DNA of 64,000 nucleotides, taken from Paraspadella gotoi (Eukaryota; Chaetognatha). The stretch covers positions 17,292,087 through 17,356,086 of the forward strand of contig CM119266.1 in the NCBI GenBank assembly GCA_051294375.1, given 5' to 3'. This document shows positions 1 through 25,054 of this stretch, piece by piece. The notes below the pieces were generated by a model. The model did no database searches and was not told where the DNA came from. It saw only the letters and a list, made by a program, of their open reading frames with translations. Position 1 is the stretch's first letter. The number at the start of each line of letters is the position of its first letter. The position numbers and the translations under genes were made by a program.

Positions 1-145
1 GGTTTTGCCGTATTGGGTAAAGCCATCAGATATCGGGTTCAATCCCGAACGGCCGTAAACCGCCTTAAGCCGTAAGCCTGGTTCCAAGCCCATGACCCTT
101 TCCATGGCTGCTAGAGGTGTTATCTAGTTATCTTCAGAGTCCTAT
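1..145 (+). repeat. tRNA-derived SINE, family A (copy 1)
   Basis: The segment carries a box-B-like motif (GGGTTCAATCCC) and a tail shared with other copies at 4317-4446, 11329-11390, 22125-22375 and, inverted, 24262-24495. Shared words are 'taaagccatcag', 'ccgtaagc' and 'ccatggctgctagaggtgttat'. The 5' end is cut by the window edge. The tRNA origin is inferred from the A/B-box arrangement seen best in the 22 kb copy. Confidence 0.75.
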
Positions 146-224
146 CTACATAATCAGTGTCACAACAAGATCATCATCAACACTACCACAATTATCATCG
201 CTATCACCATCACTTCTCACTCAC

Positions 225-522
225 ATCCGTGACAAGAGGCGCAGAGACACTTCATTTCTCCTCCGGTCGTCATCTCCGTCGGTCCAAACGAAAACGCGGC
301 GTCGAACGACGCCGCAACGAAACCGGCGTCGTGGAGGGGGACGCCGCGAGCTCGCGTCCTCCCGCGACCGGAAATTGGAGGTGGCATTGCGGGAGGCGCG
401 AGGGAGTGAGGAGCGAGCGGGTGCGGTGCCAGGGAATGAGGGGCCAGAGAAGGAGGGGCCAGGGAATTAGGGGCCATCTCTTCCAGGCCGACGATAGACG
501 TAGGAGCCAAAGACGAATTCAT
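225..522 (-). CDS. possible first coding exon of a gene running off the left edge
   Basis: On the minus strand an ATG at 522-520 opens about 99 codons that end in a strong donor (GTGAGTGAG, GT at 224-223). The peptide starts MNSSLAPTSIVGLEEM, has five-residue repeats of the type SLAPH (a 15-bp minisatellite at about 410-475), then an Arg/Gly stretch and a CLCASCHG end. No family is recognised. The region is GC-rich compared with its AT-rich flank. The same DNA is open in two plus-strand frames, so coding status is uncertain. Confidence 0.3.
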
Positions 523-1110
523 TTAGGGAATTTTTTTTTAAATTTTCTTTATTTTGGTTCCATTTAGTTTATTTGGTTCTGTTTTGTTTGGTTCTGCTTT
601 GATTTATTTCTATTTTTTTTTCTGTTTTCGTTTATTTTATTTCGTTTTTTTTCTTTTTAGCTTATTTTGTTTTGCTTTATTATTTGTTTCATATTCTTTT
701 TTATCTCATCGGTATTTTTTTAACGTTTCGGTTTTTTAATTTAATTTTTTGGGTTTTTTTTCTATTTTCTTTGTTGTCTTCTTTTTTTAATTATACTTTT
801 TTACTTTCGTTTATTTATCGCTTATTTATCTTTTATCTTTGTTTTTTTTTTATTCTGTCTGTGTCGTCATCACATATCAATACTTCTTAAACTATATACC
901 TACGTATATACAATAGGTTTTCTTTTTTTATGATTTCGTTTTTACTTTTTTAATTTTTTTATTCCAGAACTAAAAAGTGAAAAATCTAAAGAAAACGGAA
1001 AATCTTTTTTTTTAAATTTATTAAGTTGATTTTTTATTTTAGATTCAGATGTTTTTATGGAAAGAGAAGAGAAAAAATTGATTGTGACTGATGAAGATTT
1101 ATACAAACGC

Positions 1111-1120
1111 CTCTCTCTCA

Positions 1121-1205
<85 letters not shown>
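1111..1205 (+). repeat. (CT)n microsatellite
   Basis: Almost pure CT dinucleotide run with one TT interruption. Leu/Ser and Arg/Glu dipeptide ORFs on both strands here are translation artefacts. Confidence 0.95.
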
Positions 1206-1208
<3 letters not shown>

Positions 1209-2852
1209 CGCGCACAATGAATCAATGTTTCCCAAAAGAGAGGTTCTAATTTCGTAAAAATCAGAAAATTGTTGCAGTGTTATTTTACTTTTTTCACGTC
1301 ATCAAAGAACTAATTTGTAAAAATATTGTCATTTTGAATTTTTACTTGATTATTACTATCACTATTCTTGACTTAACTGCATTGTATTGCGAATATTCCG
1401 ATTTGTTGTTGTAGTTCGGTTGTTGTTATTATATTTCGTGTTTGTTTTTATTTCAATTTTTTGGCAAAGATTTTTGTCGCTTAAAAAAAATCTAATTTAT
1501 GAAAAAACATCAATTTTGTTTCTTCATCGACGGAAATCTTGGGTTTTACTGTAGACAAATCAGTTTGCATTGTTTTGAAGTTGATTCAATTATAGTTCTC
1601 TGTAATTAAATTGTTTTCTATAAATTTGCTTTCTCCCACATAGCTATTTTCTATCTATCTTTATTTCTTTTTCATGTCTTTCTTTCTTTCTCTATTTTTC
1701 TTGTCTTTTTTCCTTTTTTTCTTTCTTTTCTATGTTTCTTTCTTTATTTTTTATCTTTCTTTCATTTCTTTTTCTGTTTTGAAGCGTAAAAAGATTGACA
1801 TTCAGTGTCAAGAAGTAAACACATAATAAAATATAAAACTAAAAGAAAACACAAAAAGACATATACATATATTTTTTTTCTTGAATCCATTCCAACGATA
1901 TTTTATGTTAAGGAGTGTTTAAAGCAAAACATTTCTTATTTGATAAAAGTTTATTTTAATTTTGGAGCGAGTCTTTGTACGTACAGTCGCTCGAGATGCA
2001 ACGTTAAAAAAAAAAAAATTGAGAATTTGATAAGTTATTCATTTGCATAAAGAAGACACATTTATAATATGGGAATTGTTATTTGCATTGTTTTCGATAC
2101 ATATCGAACTACTACATACATCAGGTTTATTTCTCATACATTTAGCTGCATTGGAAGTCAATGCGAAACAGCAGTACAGTCAAAACATACCTTTTACCAA
2201 ACGAGCGGGCATAGAGTTACAGACTGACATACATACGTACAGACAGACAAGTCAAGCCATAAACAAGTGGTCGGAAAAACGACGAACGGACGCACATCTG
2301 AACTAATGGATTTACAGAAGTACTGACGAACGGACGGACGGACGAACGGACGAACATCCCAGAGATTCCTACCTCTTGCCAGAGAAATCTCTTTTCGCTC
2401 TTTCGTTCTTTCTCGTTCTTTATTAAATCTTTAATAAAACGGATGCCTAAAAATCATCGCTTAGGCTAGAAATGAAGTAGTAGTAGTAAAGACGAGAGTT
2501 TTTTTTTAAGACTCGGGGGTCAAAATGTTTCTTATTTTCGTATCAACTTGATTTTTATCAACTTTTTTTTTCAAGTGGAGAGGCCAGAACTTTTTTTAAA
2601 TATTTTCATCACTAAAACGGAACAAGAAATAATCAAGAAAAAAAACTAGAAAAAACAAGTTTAAAAAAGGAGTCGGTTGAACGGTAATGTAGTATATATT
2701 TAAATTTAAACATTATGCTTAAGATTAACAACAAAGAAATTAAAACTAACGAACGAACAAGTAAATTAAATTTCAACGTATTTTAAATTCTATTAAACAA
2801 TTTTAAAGTAAATCAAGTAATCTTTCGATTTTTTATAAGAAGATATCAATTG

Positions 2853-2905
2853 AACGAAAGAACGAACGAACGAACGAACGAACGAATGAACGAAGGAACG
2901 AACAA
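2853..2905 (+). repeat. (AACG)n tetranucleotide repeat
   Basis: Tandem aacg units with minor substitutions about 90 bp before the tubulin-like start codon, followed by CGTC runs at 2941-2966. Confidence 0.9.
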
Positions 2906-2991
2906 ACAATAAACCAAATTTCAACCGACAAGGAGACGGGCGTCCGTACGTCCGTCCGTCCGTCCGGACAAACTCCCTTCCTTTTCTCGTG

Positions 2992-9949
<6,958 letters not shown>

Positions 9950-12900
9950 GGAGGATGAGGAATTGGACAAGTTTGACTTTTGGCACGCTTTGATAGAGCA
10001 GGAGAGTAGAGGGAGAAGGGGCGGGAGGATAGGGAGAAGGAGAGAGAGCGAGGAGGTGGGATGGGAGGGAGGGTGGAGGATATCATGGCGAAGAGAGGGG
10101 AGGATATAATGAGGGGAGGAGGAAGAGGAAGAAGGAGCTTCGTATTATAACGGAGAGAGGAGGAGGAAGAGGAGCTTCTTATTATGACGGAGGAGGGAGG
10201 AAGAGGAGCTTCTTATTATGACGGAGGAAGAGGAAGAGGAGGAGGTGGAGGAAGAGGAGGAGGAGGAGGAGGAAACCATTATTATGGGGAAGGAGGAGGA
10301 GGAAGAGGCGGATACGAAAGAGGAGGAGAGAGAGGAGGAGGATATCATCATGATTCCAAAGGTGGACATTTCCAATATCAGGAAGGATTAAGCCTGGGAG
10401 AAGTAAAGGAGGAAAGGAGAGAAGAAAGAGGAGGAAAAGAAGAGAGAATCGGAGGGAAAGAAGGAGGAAAAGAAGGAAGAATGAGAGGAGGCGATGGAGG
10501 AAGAGATGGTAGAAGAGAAGATATATCAAGAGGAAGGGAAGGAGGAAAAGAGGGAGGAAAAGGAGGAGGAAGAGGTAGAGAAAAAGAGGAAATATTAGGA
10601 GGAAAAGAAGGAGGAAGAGAGGAGAGAATCGGAGGAAGAAAAAGAGGAAGAGAGGAAATGACGAGAGGAAAAGAAGGAGAAAGAAGAGAGGAAAGAAATG
10701 CAGGAAGAGAACATGGCGGAGAAAGGGAGGAGAGGAGGAGAGAGGAAGGAGGAAGAGGGGGAGGACGAGGAGGAGGAAGAAGAGGAGAAGGGAGTCGGGA
10801 TATTATTCGTCAGAGGGAGGAAGACGACGGAGGGGGAGGAGGAGAGAGAAGAGGAGGTGGGGAAGGAAGGAGAGGATTAGAGGGAGGGAAGAGAGAGAGC
10901 GACGGAGAGAGGAGAGGAAGCGAGAGAGGGGACGAAGGGGAGAGAGGTCTCTCCCTTAATAAAGGGGAGAATGGAGTGAGGGATGGAGGAGGAGGCGGCG
11001 GCGGCGGCGGCGGAGGCGGCGCCAGAGCCGGCAGCGGCGGAGGGTTTGATGAAAAATACAACATCGTTCGTCCGCAAAGATTCGTCGGCGAAGACATTAG
11101 CGTCGGCGGCGTAGGGAGAGATGGCATCGGTAGAGATGGCATCGGCAGAGATGGAATCGGTAGAGATGGAATCGGTAGAGATGGCATCGGCAGAGATGGC
11201 AGCGACGGCCAGCAGTGGAGAGAAGGTATATTTGTTTTAGATGCGCCATAATTATTCGTGGTTATCTTTTATAATTCCCTTTTTTTTACGTTAGTCTGTT
11301 TAGCGGTTTCATTATCATTGTTTCTTTGGTCGTGAACCAGTGGCTCATTGAGTAAAAGCATTGGCTCAAGACTGCTAAGTTTTAACAAATTTAGCACATT
11401 TCACGCTTTAATCGATTTGGCGCGACTTCTTCAAATGTGACCATTTTTCATAAATTTTGGTATTTACTAAAATGTATACGTAATGAGAAAGTATTTCAAT
11501 CAGGTCGTCCCAGTTACCCTGTCAATGAAAACCAACGCCGCGTCCCTATCGCCTCGAAAGGAGGCGGAGGCGGCGGCGGCGGCTGCGATCCATGCGAATG
11601 CCTTCCGATTCCCCGCGGCGCCGCCTCTCCTGGGCTGCGCGATCCAGCGCTCTCCTTCGATCCTCGCGGCGCTAACGTCTCTTCCACTCGCGCCGCGGAC
11701 TTTTATTACTCCGGCGCCGCCAGATCCGCTTCCATCGACGCCGTCAGACGAACGGGAGTAGTCCGTGACGCCGCCACCGGGACCCGCGCGGAATTAGCGC
11801 CTCCTACGTTGCCGACCCCGTCGACGCAGCACGCCACGCGCTTCGGCGGCTCTGACGCTGCTGTTGGGCTGCTGCGTGATCCTGCGCTACCCCCGCAGCC
11901 GACGGCGTCCTCTGCGCGCCGGAACCCCGGAGCGGAAACGACGATGACGGAGACTCCGTTGACCCCAGGATGGCCGAGAGTGACGGCGCCGCGACGAGGA
12001 TTGGGCGCCAACGACGACGACGGTATTTACGACGAACGAATCTTGGGAGATTTTTATCCGGATTTGGAAAGTCTTGCCGAGTCTCGTTACGGACGGACGT
12101 ACGGACGGAGCTACGGACCTTCTTCTCATGGATCCTCGGCGTACGGACACCGAGTGGGCTCGTCCGGGTTGGGAGGAGGAGGAGTAGGAGGAGGAAGAGG
12201 AGTGGCCTCGTCGACGTACGGTCCCTCGGTGGAGGAAGTGGAGGAGGAAGAGCAAGAGATCGAGGAGAATCGATCGATCAGCGCGTCGAACAAGAACGCT
12301 GCTAAAGGAAGAGGAGGAGGAGGAAAGGGTGTAGTAGTAAAGGGAGGAGGAGGAAAAGGAGGAGGAGGAAAAGTAGGAGGAGGAAAGGGAGGAGGAAAAG
12401 TGGGAGGAGGAAAGGGAGGAAAGGGTAAGGGAGGAGTAAAGTCCGGAAATCGAAACACGACGACCATGACGGAATCCGGCGCGACGTTGAAGACGATTGC
12501 GTCGGCGGCGTCGGCGGCAGAGTCGGCAGAGTCGGCAGAGTCGATGGAGTTGGTGGAGGCTGCGCCGGAAATCGTTGTGGATGAAGAATCGACGGCGGAG
12601 GAAGGGAGAAATAGATCGGCGAGCGTCCCACAAAAGGTGGGAAGTGGAGGATGTAGAAAGAAACACCACAAGCGACGCTACACAACGCCCAACAACCAAT
12701 CTAACCAAAAACCCTCATCACAAATGTACTTTTCCCAAACATCCATCGACAAGTTACTCACCCGCTTAAAGTCCATCCAGATTCACCACAATTTTACCAA
12801 AAACTACACCAAACCTCAGCAAAACGCCACCACCAACCTCTGCACAAATACCACAACTCAAACAACTCGATCCAATCTGACCACAACCCCTTAATTTTCC

Positions 12901-13987
12901 AGCCGGGCGTCCCCAAGGTCCCAGGATGGCGAGACGACGAACTCTGTATCATCTCCGGTGGAGTTTATTGCGAAGACCGAAGCAGACGGTCGCCAGCCTG
13001 CGACGAGAGATGCTTCAAGAGGGACGATGCAGAGAACGAGCCTTATAAAGTGAGAAAGCGTGCTGCGTGAAGAATGGCGGATGGAATGTTGCTAGTGTTG
13101 GAAGGAGTATAGGTAAAAGGGCCGCTCAGAATGCTGCAGTTTAGACTCCTTGAAATGCTACAGAATAGGCTGCTTATAATGTTGCAGATTGATCTTTTGA
13201 AAATACTGCACAATGATAATGGGATGCTTATTATGCTGCAAAATAGGCACCTTCTGATACGGCAAAGTGAAATCTTAAGAATGCTGTAATATAGGTGGCG
13301 TAAAATGCTGCACCTTGGGCACCTTTAAATTTTGCAATATTGTCTACACTCTACAGAGTGGGCATCCAATAATATGGTTTCTAATCCTTTGTTTCTTCTT
13401 TCAATCCATTTTGTTTCCTTAAGGACTTTGATATCATAATCGATGCTGAGCTGCCGGACAACGAAAAGTTCCTCATGAGCGCAAAGACTAATAAGCCTAT
13501 CCAGGCAAAAGTAAGTTTATGTTTAATTTGGGAATTTGCTCCTCAACGATTTACGTATTTATACAAACATAAAGGGGGGAAACAAACGAGGAAAGCCGGC
13601 CGGCCGCTCCCGCAACCAACGCTCCAGCGACAACAGCGACCGACAATACCAAGGTCCTGACGGCCTCGTCATTGTGGGTCACCGGTCCAGAGCCTACAAC
13701 CGTCGGGTGGAGCTCGAGTCGGTCTCGCCAACCCGACTCACTCTGGCCGACAACGTCAACGCCCACCATTTTCCGCCAGACCTCTTGGGCGACTGGCCGA
13801 CACCGGAGCGGGCCGATTGGCTGCCCTACACGGATCCGCGGTTGCCCGACGGAAGGAGGAACGTTGTCCGACGAATGGAACGGGCGGCGGTGGAAGGGAA
13901 GCGGTGGCAAACGGAGAGAGTGGAGGCGGCGTCAGTGGAGTGGGTGAGAGAGAGAAGAGAGAGAGAAGAGAGAAAGAAGAGAAAGAT

Positions 13988-14039
<52 letters not shown>

Positions 14040-14046
14040 GAGAGAA

Positions 14047-14121
<75 letters not shown>

Positions 14122-17061
14122 CACAAAAGTTTTCTTAATCGCGATATTTCAAAAGGCGGAGACACCGAAAGTGTCCGACGAAAGCAGCGGCCTTGGAAGT
14201 GGTCAGAGTAGCGGCCAAAGCCCTGGACACGGAAGAGGCCAAATTAGTGGCCAAGGAAGTGGCCAAAGCGAACCTAGAAGGAACCTAGAAAGCGGAAACA
14301 GCAGCGGTAACGGGAATGTCAATAGACACAGCAGCGTGAATAGAAGCAGTCTCGGAAGCGGCCTCATTAGCGGAGCTGTAAGTAGCTACGGTACTAGCAG
14401 CGGCCATAGAAGCGGACATAGAAGCGGCCAAAGGAGCGGCCACAGAAGCGGCCAAGAAAATGTAAGGCTCACTTCTGTCACCAACAATAACAACTCCCCG
14501 CAAGAGGGCGAAGTTGGAGACACAAATGTCGCAGTCTGGACCGGAGTTGAAAACGACGCCCCCGCAGTCCCGACCGGAGTTAAAAATGACCCCCCCGCAG
14601 TCTGGACCGGCGTGAAAAAAGACGCCGCGGAAGCGACTGTGACTTGGAACGATGCCGGCCTGGAGACGCCGGTTTTGAGCGTAGCCGAAAACGAAGCGGC
14701 GTCGACGGCCGACGCTAAAAAGAACGCGGGTCGATCGGTGGCGGACGTCGGACAAATGAAGCCGACAAAATTGACAAAATCGACGAAACCTCATCTCGAG
14801 ATCAAAGTTCGTCTTTGTCAAGAGGAAGACACGACGCCGACAACATCGACGACGACGACGATAGAGGAAGCGAAAGAGGAAGAGGAAGAAAACAGAGACG
14901 GGAGTGTGTCAGGTGACAGGGTCCTTATGTCATGTGATGCTTTGTTATGTCAAGTAATGTTATCTAAGGTCGTTTAATGTCATATGTCACACCAAGATTA
15001 CGAAATTCCGTGTTGTATTATTCAATGGCATGTAATGTCATCTGTGATACAGATGATCCATCATGTTTCCGTGTCCTGTCATGTCATATCATGGAACATC
15101 ATTTTAGGTCCTATCATTAATTTTAAACTCGTTTCATGTCATATCATTTAATGTCATATCATTTCATGTCATATCATTTCATGTCAGGACCGAGCGATCG
15201 AACTCGACTCGAGACAAAAGACTTTATCATCGATCTCAACGTCACGAAGGGAGACAGAGAGGGAGAGAGAGAGGAAGTGGGAGACGGAGAGGGAGCGGGA
15301 GAAGGAGAGGGCAAAAAGAAGGAGAAGAGAAAGAAGAGGAAAGAAGAAGAAATGAAGAAGAGGAAAAAGAAAGAAGAGAAGGAATTTAATTGGAGCGACG
15401 AATACGAGGAGGAAGAGGAAGAGGAAGATGATGAAGAGGATGAGGAGGAGGAAGACGAGGACGAGGACGATGAGGAAGACGAAGAGGAAGAAGAGTTGTT
15501 GATGTACAACACGGGAATCTTTAGTGGAAACTGGAGGCCAATGGAGGAGAGTGAGTAGAAAAGAAAAGAAAAGAAAAGAAAAGAAAAGAAAAGAAAAGAA
15601 AAGAAAAGAAAAGAAAAGAAAAGAAAAGAAAAGAAAAGAAAAGAAAAGAGAGAAAAAAAGGGGGAAATATAGAAAACTAAAGAGAAAAAATAAAACAAGA
15701 TTTCTATTTTTTTTTCCGCCGTCAGGTCGTGATATGTCGCAGTGTGGATTTTTGTCGCCCGACATGTGAGTGAAAAATCCAAAATGGCGTCATTTTTATT
15801 CCCTCATCTTTAATTTTCAACTCTTTTACTACCCGAGCGCATGACCTAATCCCCAACCGTAAGAGATATCCTTAAACCAAATCACTTCCCTTATCCCCTA
15901 ACACAAAGAGTTAATCCTTATTCCTCGCCCCTGAACTAATATGTCAACTTGAAAAAAAAAGACTTATCATTATCTTTACATTCCGTTGTCGTTGTTGTCG
16001 TCGTTGTTACTGTTGTTGCCTTTCAAGATGCCGAACTTTGCGAAATCCGCTCGGAGAAAGACTGGAGGCCATCGGTGGAATGCTAATGGCCAACGGAGGA
16101 ATACTTTGGCCTCAAGACTCGTGGCTCGAGCCCAATGACTCGAGGCTCGAGGCCAACGAGGCCCAATACTTGGCTCAAGACCCTTGGTTCGACGCGAGGA
16201 AAAGACAGAGAGAATTCGCGATGAGGAGAGAATCAAATTGTTTCTCGTCTGTAAGAATATAATTTTTGTTTGTTTTATAAATTTTTAATTAATGCTTATG
16301 TTTATTTTGTTCCTTTTGGCCCGTTTTGTTTGGTTTATGTTGTGGTTTTTCTGTTTTTTTGTTGTTTTTTTTGGGGGAATTTTCTAAAAATCCAAAGCTA
16401 CCAAATCTATAGGTTAACGTCTTTTGTTTTTGTTTCCCGGACTTAAGACCACGACGAGCCTGTGGATAATTTTATTACTATTAAACTATTCTTTTGTTTT
16501 AAAAAAGTTCAATCAAAATAAATCTTTAAAAAAAAAACAAACGGATAAATAAAAAAAAACAAAAAAAAACAAACAAAAACAAATAACTCCCCCTTATCCC
16601 TTTCTCCCTCCCTCCCCTTGAAAAGTCCTCCCGCCCTCCATCCCGCCGTCCCGCTGTCTCTGTCTCTCTCTCACCGGCGCCTTCGCGGTGCTGCCTCTCG
16701 ATTCCGCGCCGCCGATTCGCCTCCGAGCGGCGACGGGATGAGAGATCCCCGTCGCCGGAAATTCGTCGGCAACGACGCCGAGAAAGGAGGCCGCCAAGGT
16801 GAGCGTCAAAAGTCGCATCGACTTCAGAATAATTAATAATTAATAATTTAGAATTTTTAAAATACAATTCAATGAAATAAAACGAAATTTTAAAAATTTC
16901 AAAAGAAAGTATTAAAGTAATAAAAAATTAAATAAAATTAAATTGAAGTATTATAAAAAATATTGAATTAAATTAAAATTTTAAAATTGTTTAAATACAA
17001 TGAGATCAAATTAAATCAAATTATTTAAATTTTTTCACATAATATTTATTTTAAATCGCTC

Positions 17062-17101
<40 letters not shown>

Positions 17102-18629
17102 ATCTATATCCCTCTCTCTCTCTCACTCTCTCTCTCTCTCTCTCCCTCTCTCTCCCTCTCTCTCTCTTTCTCTCTTTTTCTCTCTCTTTCTCTTTCTTTT
17201 CAGTACCGCATACCGGCATCGAGCCTGCGCTCCGGAAATCGTTGAGAGACGACGCCGCAGAAGACAAAGGGCGCCGGAACGAGAGAGTCGGTTGACGCCG
17301 ATAGGAAGCAGTTGCCGAGAGATGGAGGAGGAAGAAGAGGAAGAGGAGGATGAAGAGGAAGAGAAGGAGGAATATCAGAAGGAAAGGGAGGAAAGGAGAA
17401 GAAAATGGTTGGAACAATACTACGAATTGTTGGGACAAAGAGAGAGGAAAGAGATGGAAGAAAGACGCGAAAGAGGGGTAAGAGTATTGAGAGAATTGAG
17501 AGAGGAAAGACAAGTCAGAGGGGATAGAGAGGTGAGGGAGGCGAGAGAAGTTAGAGAAGAAGGAGAGAAGGATAGGGAGCGATTAGAAAGCGCCGGTCTC
17601 GGAGAGGAGAGGACAGAGAGGTCAAGGGCCGACAGCGTCAGGCAAAGAGAAGTCGATACAAGAGAGGTCGGGACAAGAGAAGTAAGAAGCGGGGGACATG
17701 AACTGATGCTAAAAGAAGAAGAACAAAGACAAGAAAGACAAGGGGCGCAATCAGATAATAGACAAGGAGAAGAGAAGGAGTCGGTAGAAGCTCAAAGACG
17801 ACGCGACGCGAGCAGTCAGGACAGAGGACATAGACAAGGCGAAGAAAAAAGACAAGAAAATGAAGAAAGACATGGCGATCAGAAGGGACGAGATAATATA
17901 AAAAGGCATGGCGAAAAGATAGAACAAGAAAGGATACAAAGGCATGGCGAGCAGAAAGGACAAGAAAATATACAAAGGCATGGCGAACAGAAAAGACAAG
18001 AGAGAATACAAAGGCATGCCGAAAAGATAGGACACGAGAGAATACAAAGGCATGGTGAACAGAGAGAACAAGAGAGAACACAAAGGTTTGGCGAACATAT
18101 AGGACACGAGAGAATACAAAGGCATGGTGAACAGAAAGAACAAGAAAGAATGCAAAGGCAAGGCGAACAAATGAGACAAGAAAAAGGACAAAGTGGTGAC
18201 GAACATTTAAGAGTGAAATGTGAAAGGAGAGATTCTTTGAGCAGAGAAGCTCAAGTCGGATCGGGCACAGACAGACATCGATCATTAAAAATTTCAGACC
18301 GACTGGCCGAAGATAGAAGGACTCCGGTCTCGGATAGAAGGACTCCGATCACAGATAGAAAAAATCTGGTCAGTGATAGAAAAACTCCAGTTTTAGATAG
18401 AAAGACTCCGGGTACAGATGAAGCAAAAGCGGGCAGAGACGAACGACGATCGGTCAGCGAAGGAAGGAGATCAAAGAGCATAGACCGCGGCGCGTCGGGC
18501 CGAGAGGGCAGAATATCTGTCAAAGATGGTAAAGCGTCGGGAACGGATGGCGATTGGGGGGTTACAGATGGGAATGAAGCGGGAACAGAGGATGGCAAGG
18601 CTGAGAAAAGACGTGGCTGCATTGAGTAA
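9950..18629 (+). CDS. giant low-complexity C-terminal part of the tubulin-like gene (or a separate disordered-protein gene)
   Basis: Open segments with matching splice phases: about 9942-11225 (frame rotates before 10184), 11504-12636, 12903-13049, 13424-13510, 13575-13943, 14156-14912, 15188-15550, 15726-15765, 16028-16250, 16626-16798 (weaker start), 17204-18629 with TAA at 18627. Content in order: RGG/GGR-rich with YYDGG motifs, IGRDG repeats (about 11115-11205), Ala/Gly/Arg, GGGK tracts (about 12310-12430), a short Cys-containing module (LCIISGGVYCEDR, about 12950), SGQ/SGH repeats (about 14170-14460), three copies of a module around AVWTGV (about 14535-14625), a K/E then D/E block (15250-15500), and an R/E/Q-rich last exon with twelve- and eight-residue tandem repeats. 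No catalytic domain is recognised and no better start codon is visible, so a continuation of the tubulin gene is preferred. Acceptors at 13574 and 14155 lack good pyrimidine tracts. About 2,000 codons in total. Confidence 0.6.
11329..11390 (+). repeat. SINE family A fragment in an intron of the tail region
   Basis: Matches the 22 kb copy over 'gtgaaccagtggctcattgagtaaa' with little of the body left. Confidence 0.55.
13944..14119 (+). repeat. (GA)n microsatellite directly after a 5' splice site
   Basis: Starts with the donor GTGAGAGAGAGA after exon 13575-13943 and continues as GA/GAAA runs. Confidence 0.93.
15556..15650 (+). repeat. (AAAAG)n pentamer repeat just after a 5' splice site
   Basis: About 18 aaaag units beginning 6 bp after the donor at 15551. 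Confidence 0.96.
17062..17200 (+). repeat. (TATC)n plus CT-rich tract before the last exon
   Basis: A TATC tetranucleotide run to about 17099 followed by CT/CCCT/CTTT runs that form the polypyrimidine tract of the acceptor at 17202-17203. Confidence 0.93.
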
Positions 18630-19644
18630 GGATAAAGTATTGTAGCGCAGTCCGCCGAACGCACGACAAATGTGCAAGCGTTACAGGGTTATCCTTGATA
18701 AAAATGACCCGAATGAAATTGTTACAGTGATCTTTGGCGAACTTGACGTGGAAATTCATTAATTCTAGTAAAGAAATATAAATTGATGTCATTTTTGTAA
18801 AGATTTGACTTTTACAGAAGATTAATGAGAAAGCTTCGAAAGATTTATTAAATGAATAAAGTTGGAAAGGCCTTTTTTAATTTTTGTTTACTTTTACAAT
18901 ATATACAAGACTGTCTACCTATTTTATAGATTTAGGAGGAAAATCACTTTCTAGTTACGCTGCTTAAATAGATGATTAAAATATGTAATTCTGTTAAGCG
19001 TGTATTTGAAACAGTTAAAGCAGATTTAATTCGACCTAAAAAAAGCAAGGAATAAAAAAGGAATTAAAAATATGAGCGCAATTAGGTTCTAAGAATTATA
19101 ATATTTAAATCTACTACCGCTTTTTAGCTTTTTTTAAAGTCTTTGGAATGAATTTATAAACCACCATGCTTGTAAAATATAAATCATTAAAAATTTACAG
19201 TAAACAAAAAACAAAACAACTGTCCGAACTATAAGTTGGAAATGAGGTTTAATTGGAATAACATTTTGAAACATCTTAACCTGAAGATATTGCTAATATT
19301 GATAAAATCAGATAAAAAAGTATGTATTTTTTCTTGTTTCAATGTAAACAATCCAATGAAATAAAAAAAATTGAGCAGTCAAGTTATTGATCAACTTGAA
19401 TTTAAAAACTATAACTAAATTAAAAAGGTAAACGTGCAAAACGTGGAATTAATATATGAATAAGTTTCCTATGCAATCAACAAATTTCTTTGGTTGCTAT
19501 TTTTTTTTCTTTGTTCCTTCCTCCTTCGCTTCTTCTTCCCCTTCTCTCTTTCTCTTTCCTCCTCTCTTTCTTCCTCTCTTTTATTACATGAGTCTTTTCT
19601 TTCTCCTCTTCCCTCCTCTCCTCCCCTTCTCCCTCTCACCTCCC
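18630..19644. other. convergent intergenic region with poly(A) signal
   Basis: AT-rich, non-coding, between the stop of the plus-strand tubulin/tail gene and the stop of the minus-strand SLC22 gene. A canonical AATAAA for the plus gene lies at 18855-18860. A CT-rich stretch at 19515-19700 overlaps the acidic C-terminal codons of the SLC22 gene. Confidence 0.6.
18855..18860 (+). terminator. poly(A) signal AATAAA
   Basis: First canonical AATAAA after the stop at 18629, about 230 bp downstream. Confidence 0.5.

Positions 19645-25054
<5,410 letters not shown>

Larger units (their letters stand above)
523..2991. other. AT-rich non-coding stretch upstream of the tubulin-like gene
   Basis: Long T-rich runs, homopolymers and simple repeats; no ORF with credible codon use or splice context. 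It holds a CT microsatellite (1111-1205), ACGA/CGGA tetranucleotide runs near 2290-2360 and an AACG run at 2853-2905. The promoter and 5'UTR of the tubulin-like gene should lie at its right end, but no clear TATA box is seen. Confidence 0.6.

Noticed and set aside
15174-15782. Minus-strand ORFs of about 200 codons with Ser and Phe runs
   Set aside because: Antisense of the Asp/Glu/Lys-rich exon and of the AAAAG repeat.
17829-18190. CRISPR-like regular 36-bp periodicity
   Set aside because: The repeats are contiguous without spacers, in frame and protein-coding; the genome is eukaryotic.
17638-18664. Minus-strand ORFs of up to 215 codons
   Set aside because: Antisense of the twelve-residue repeat exon, whose phases and stop fit the plus strand.
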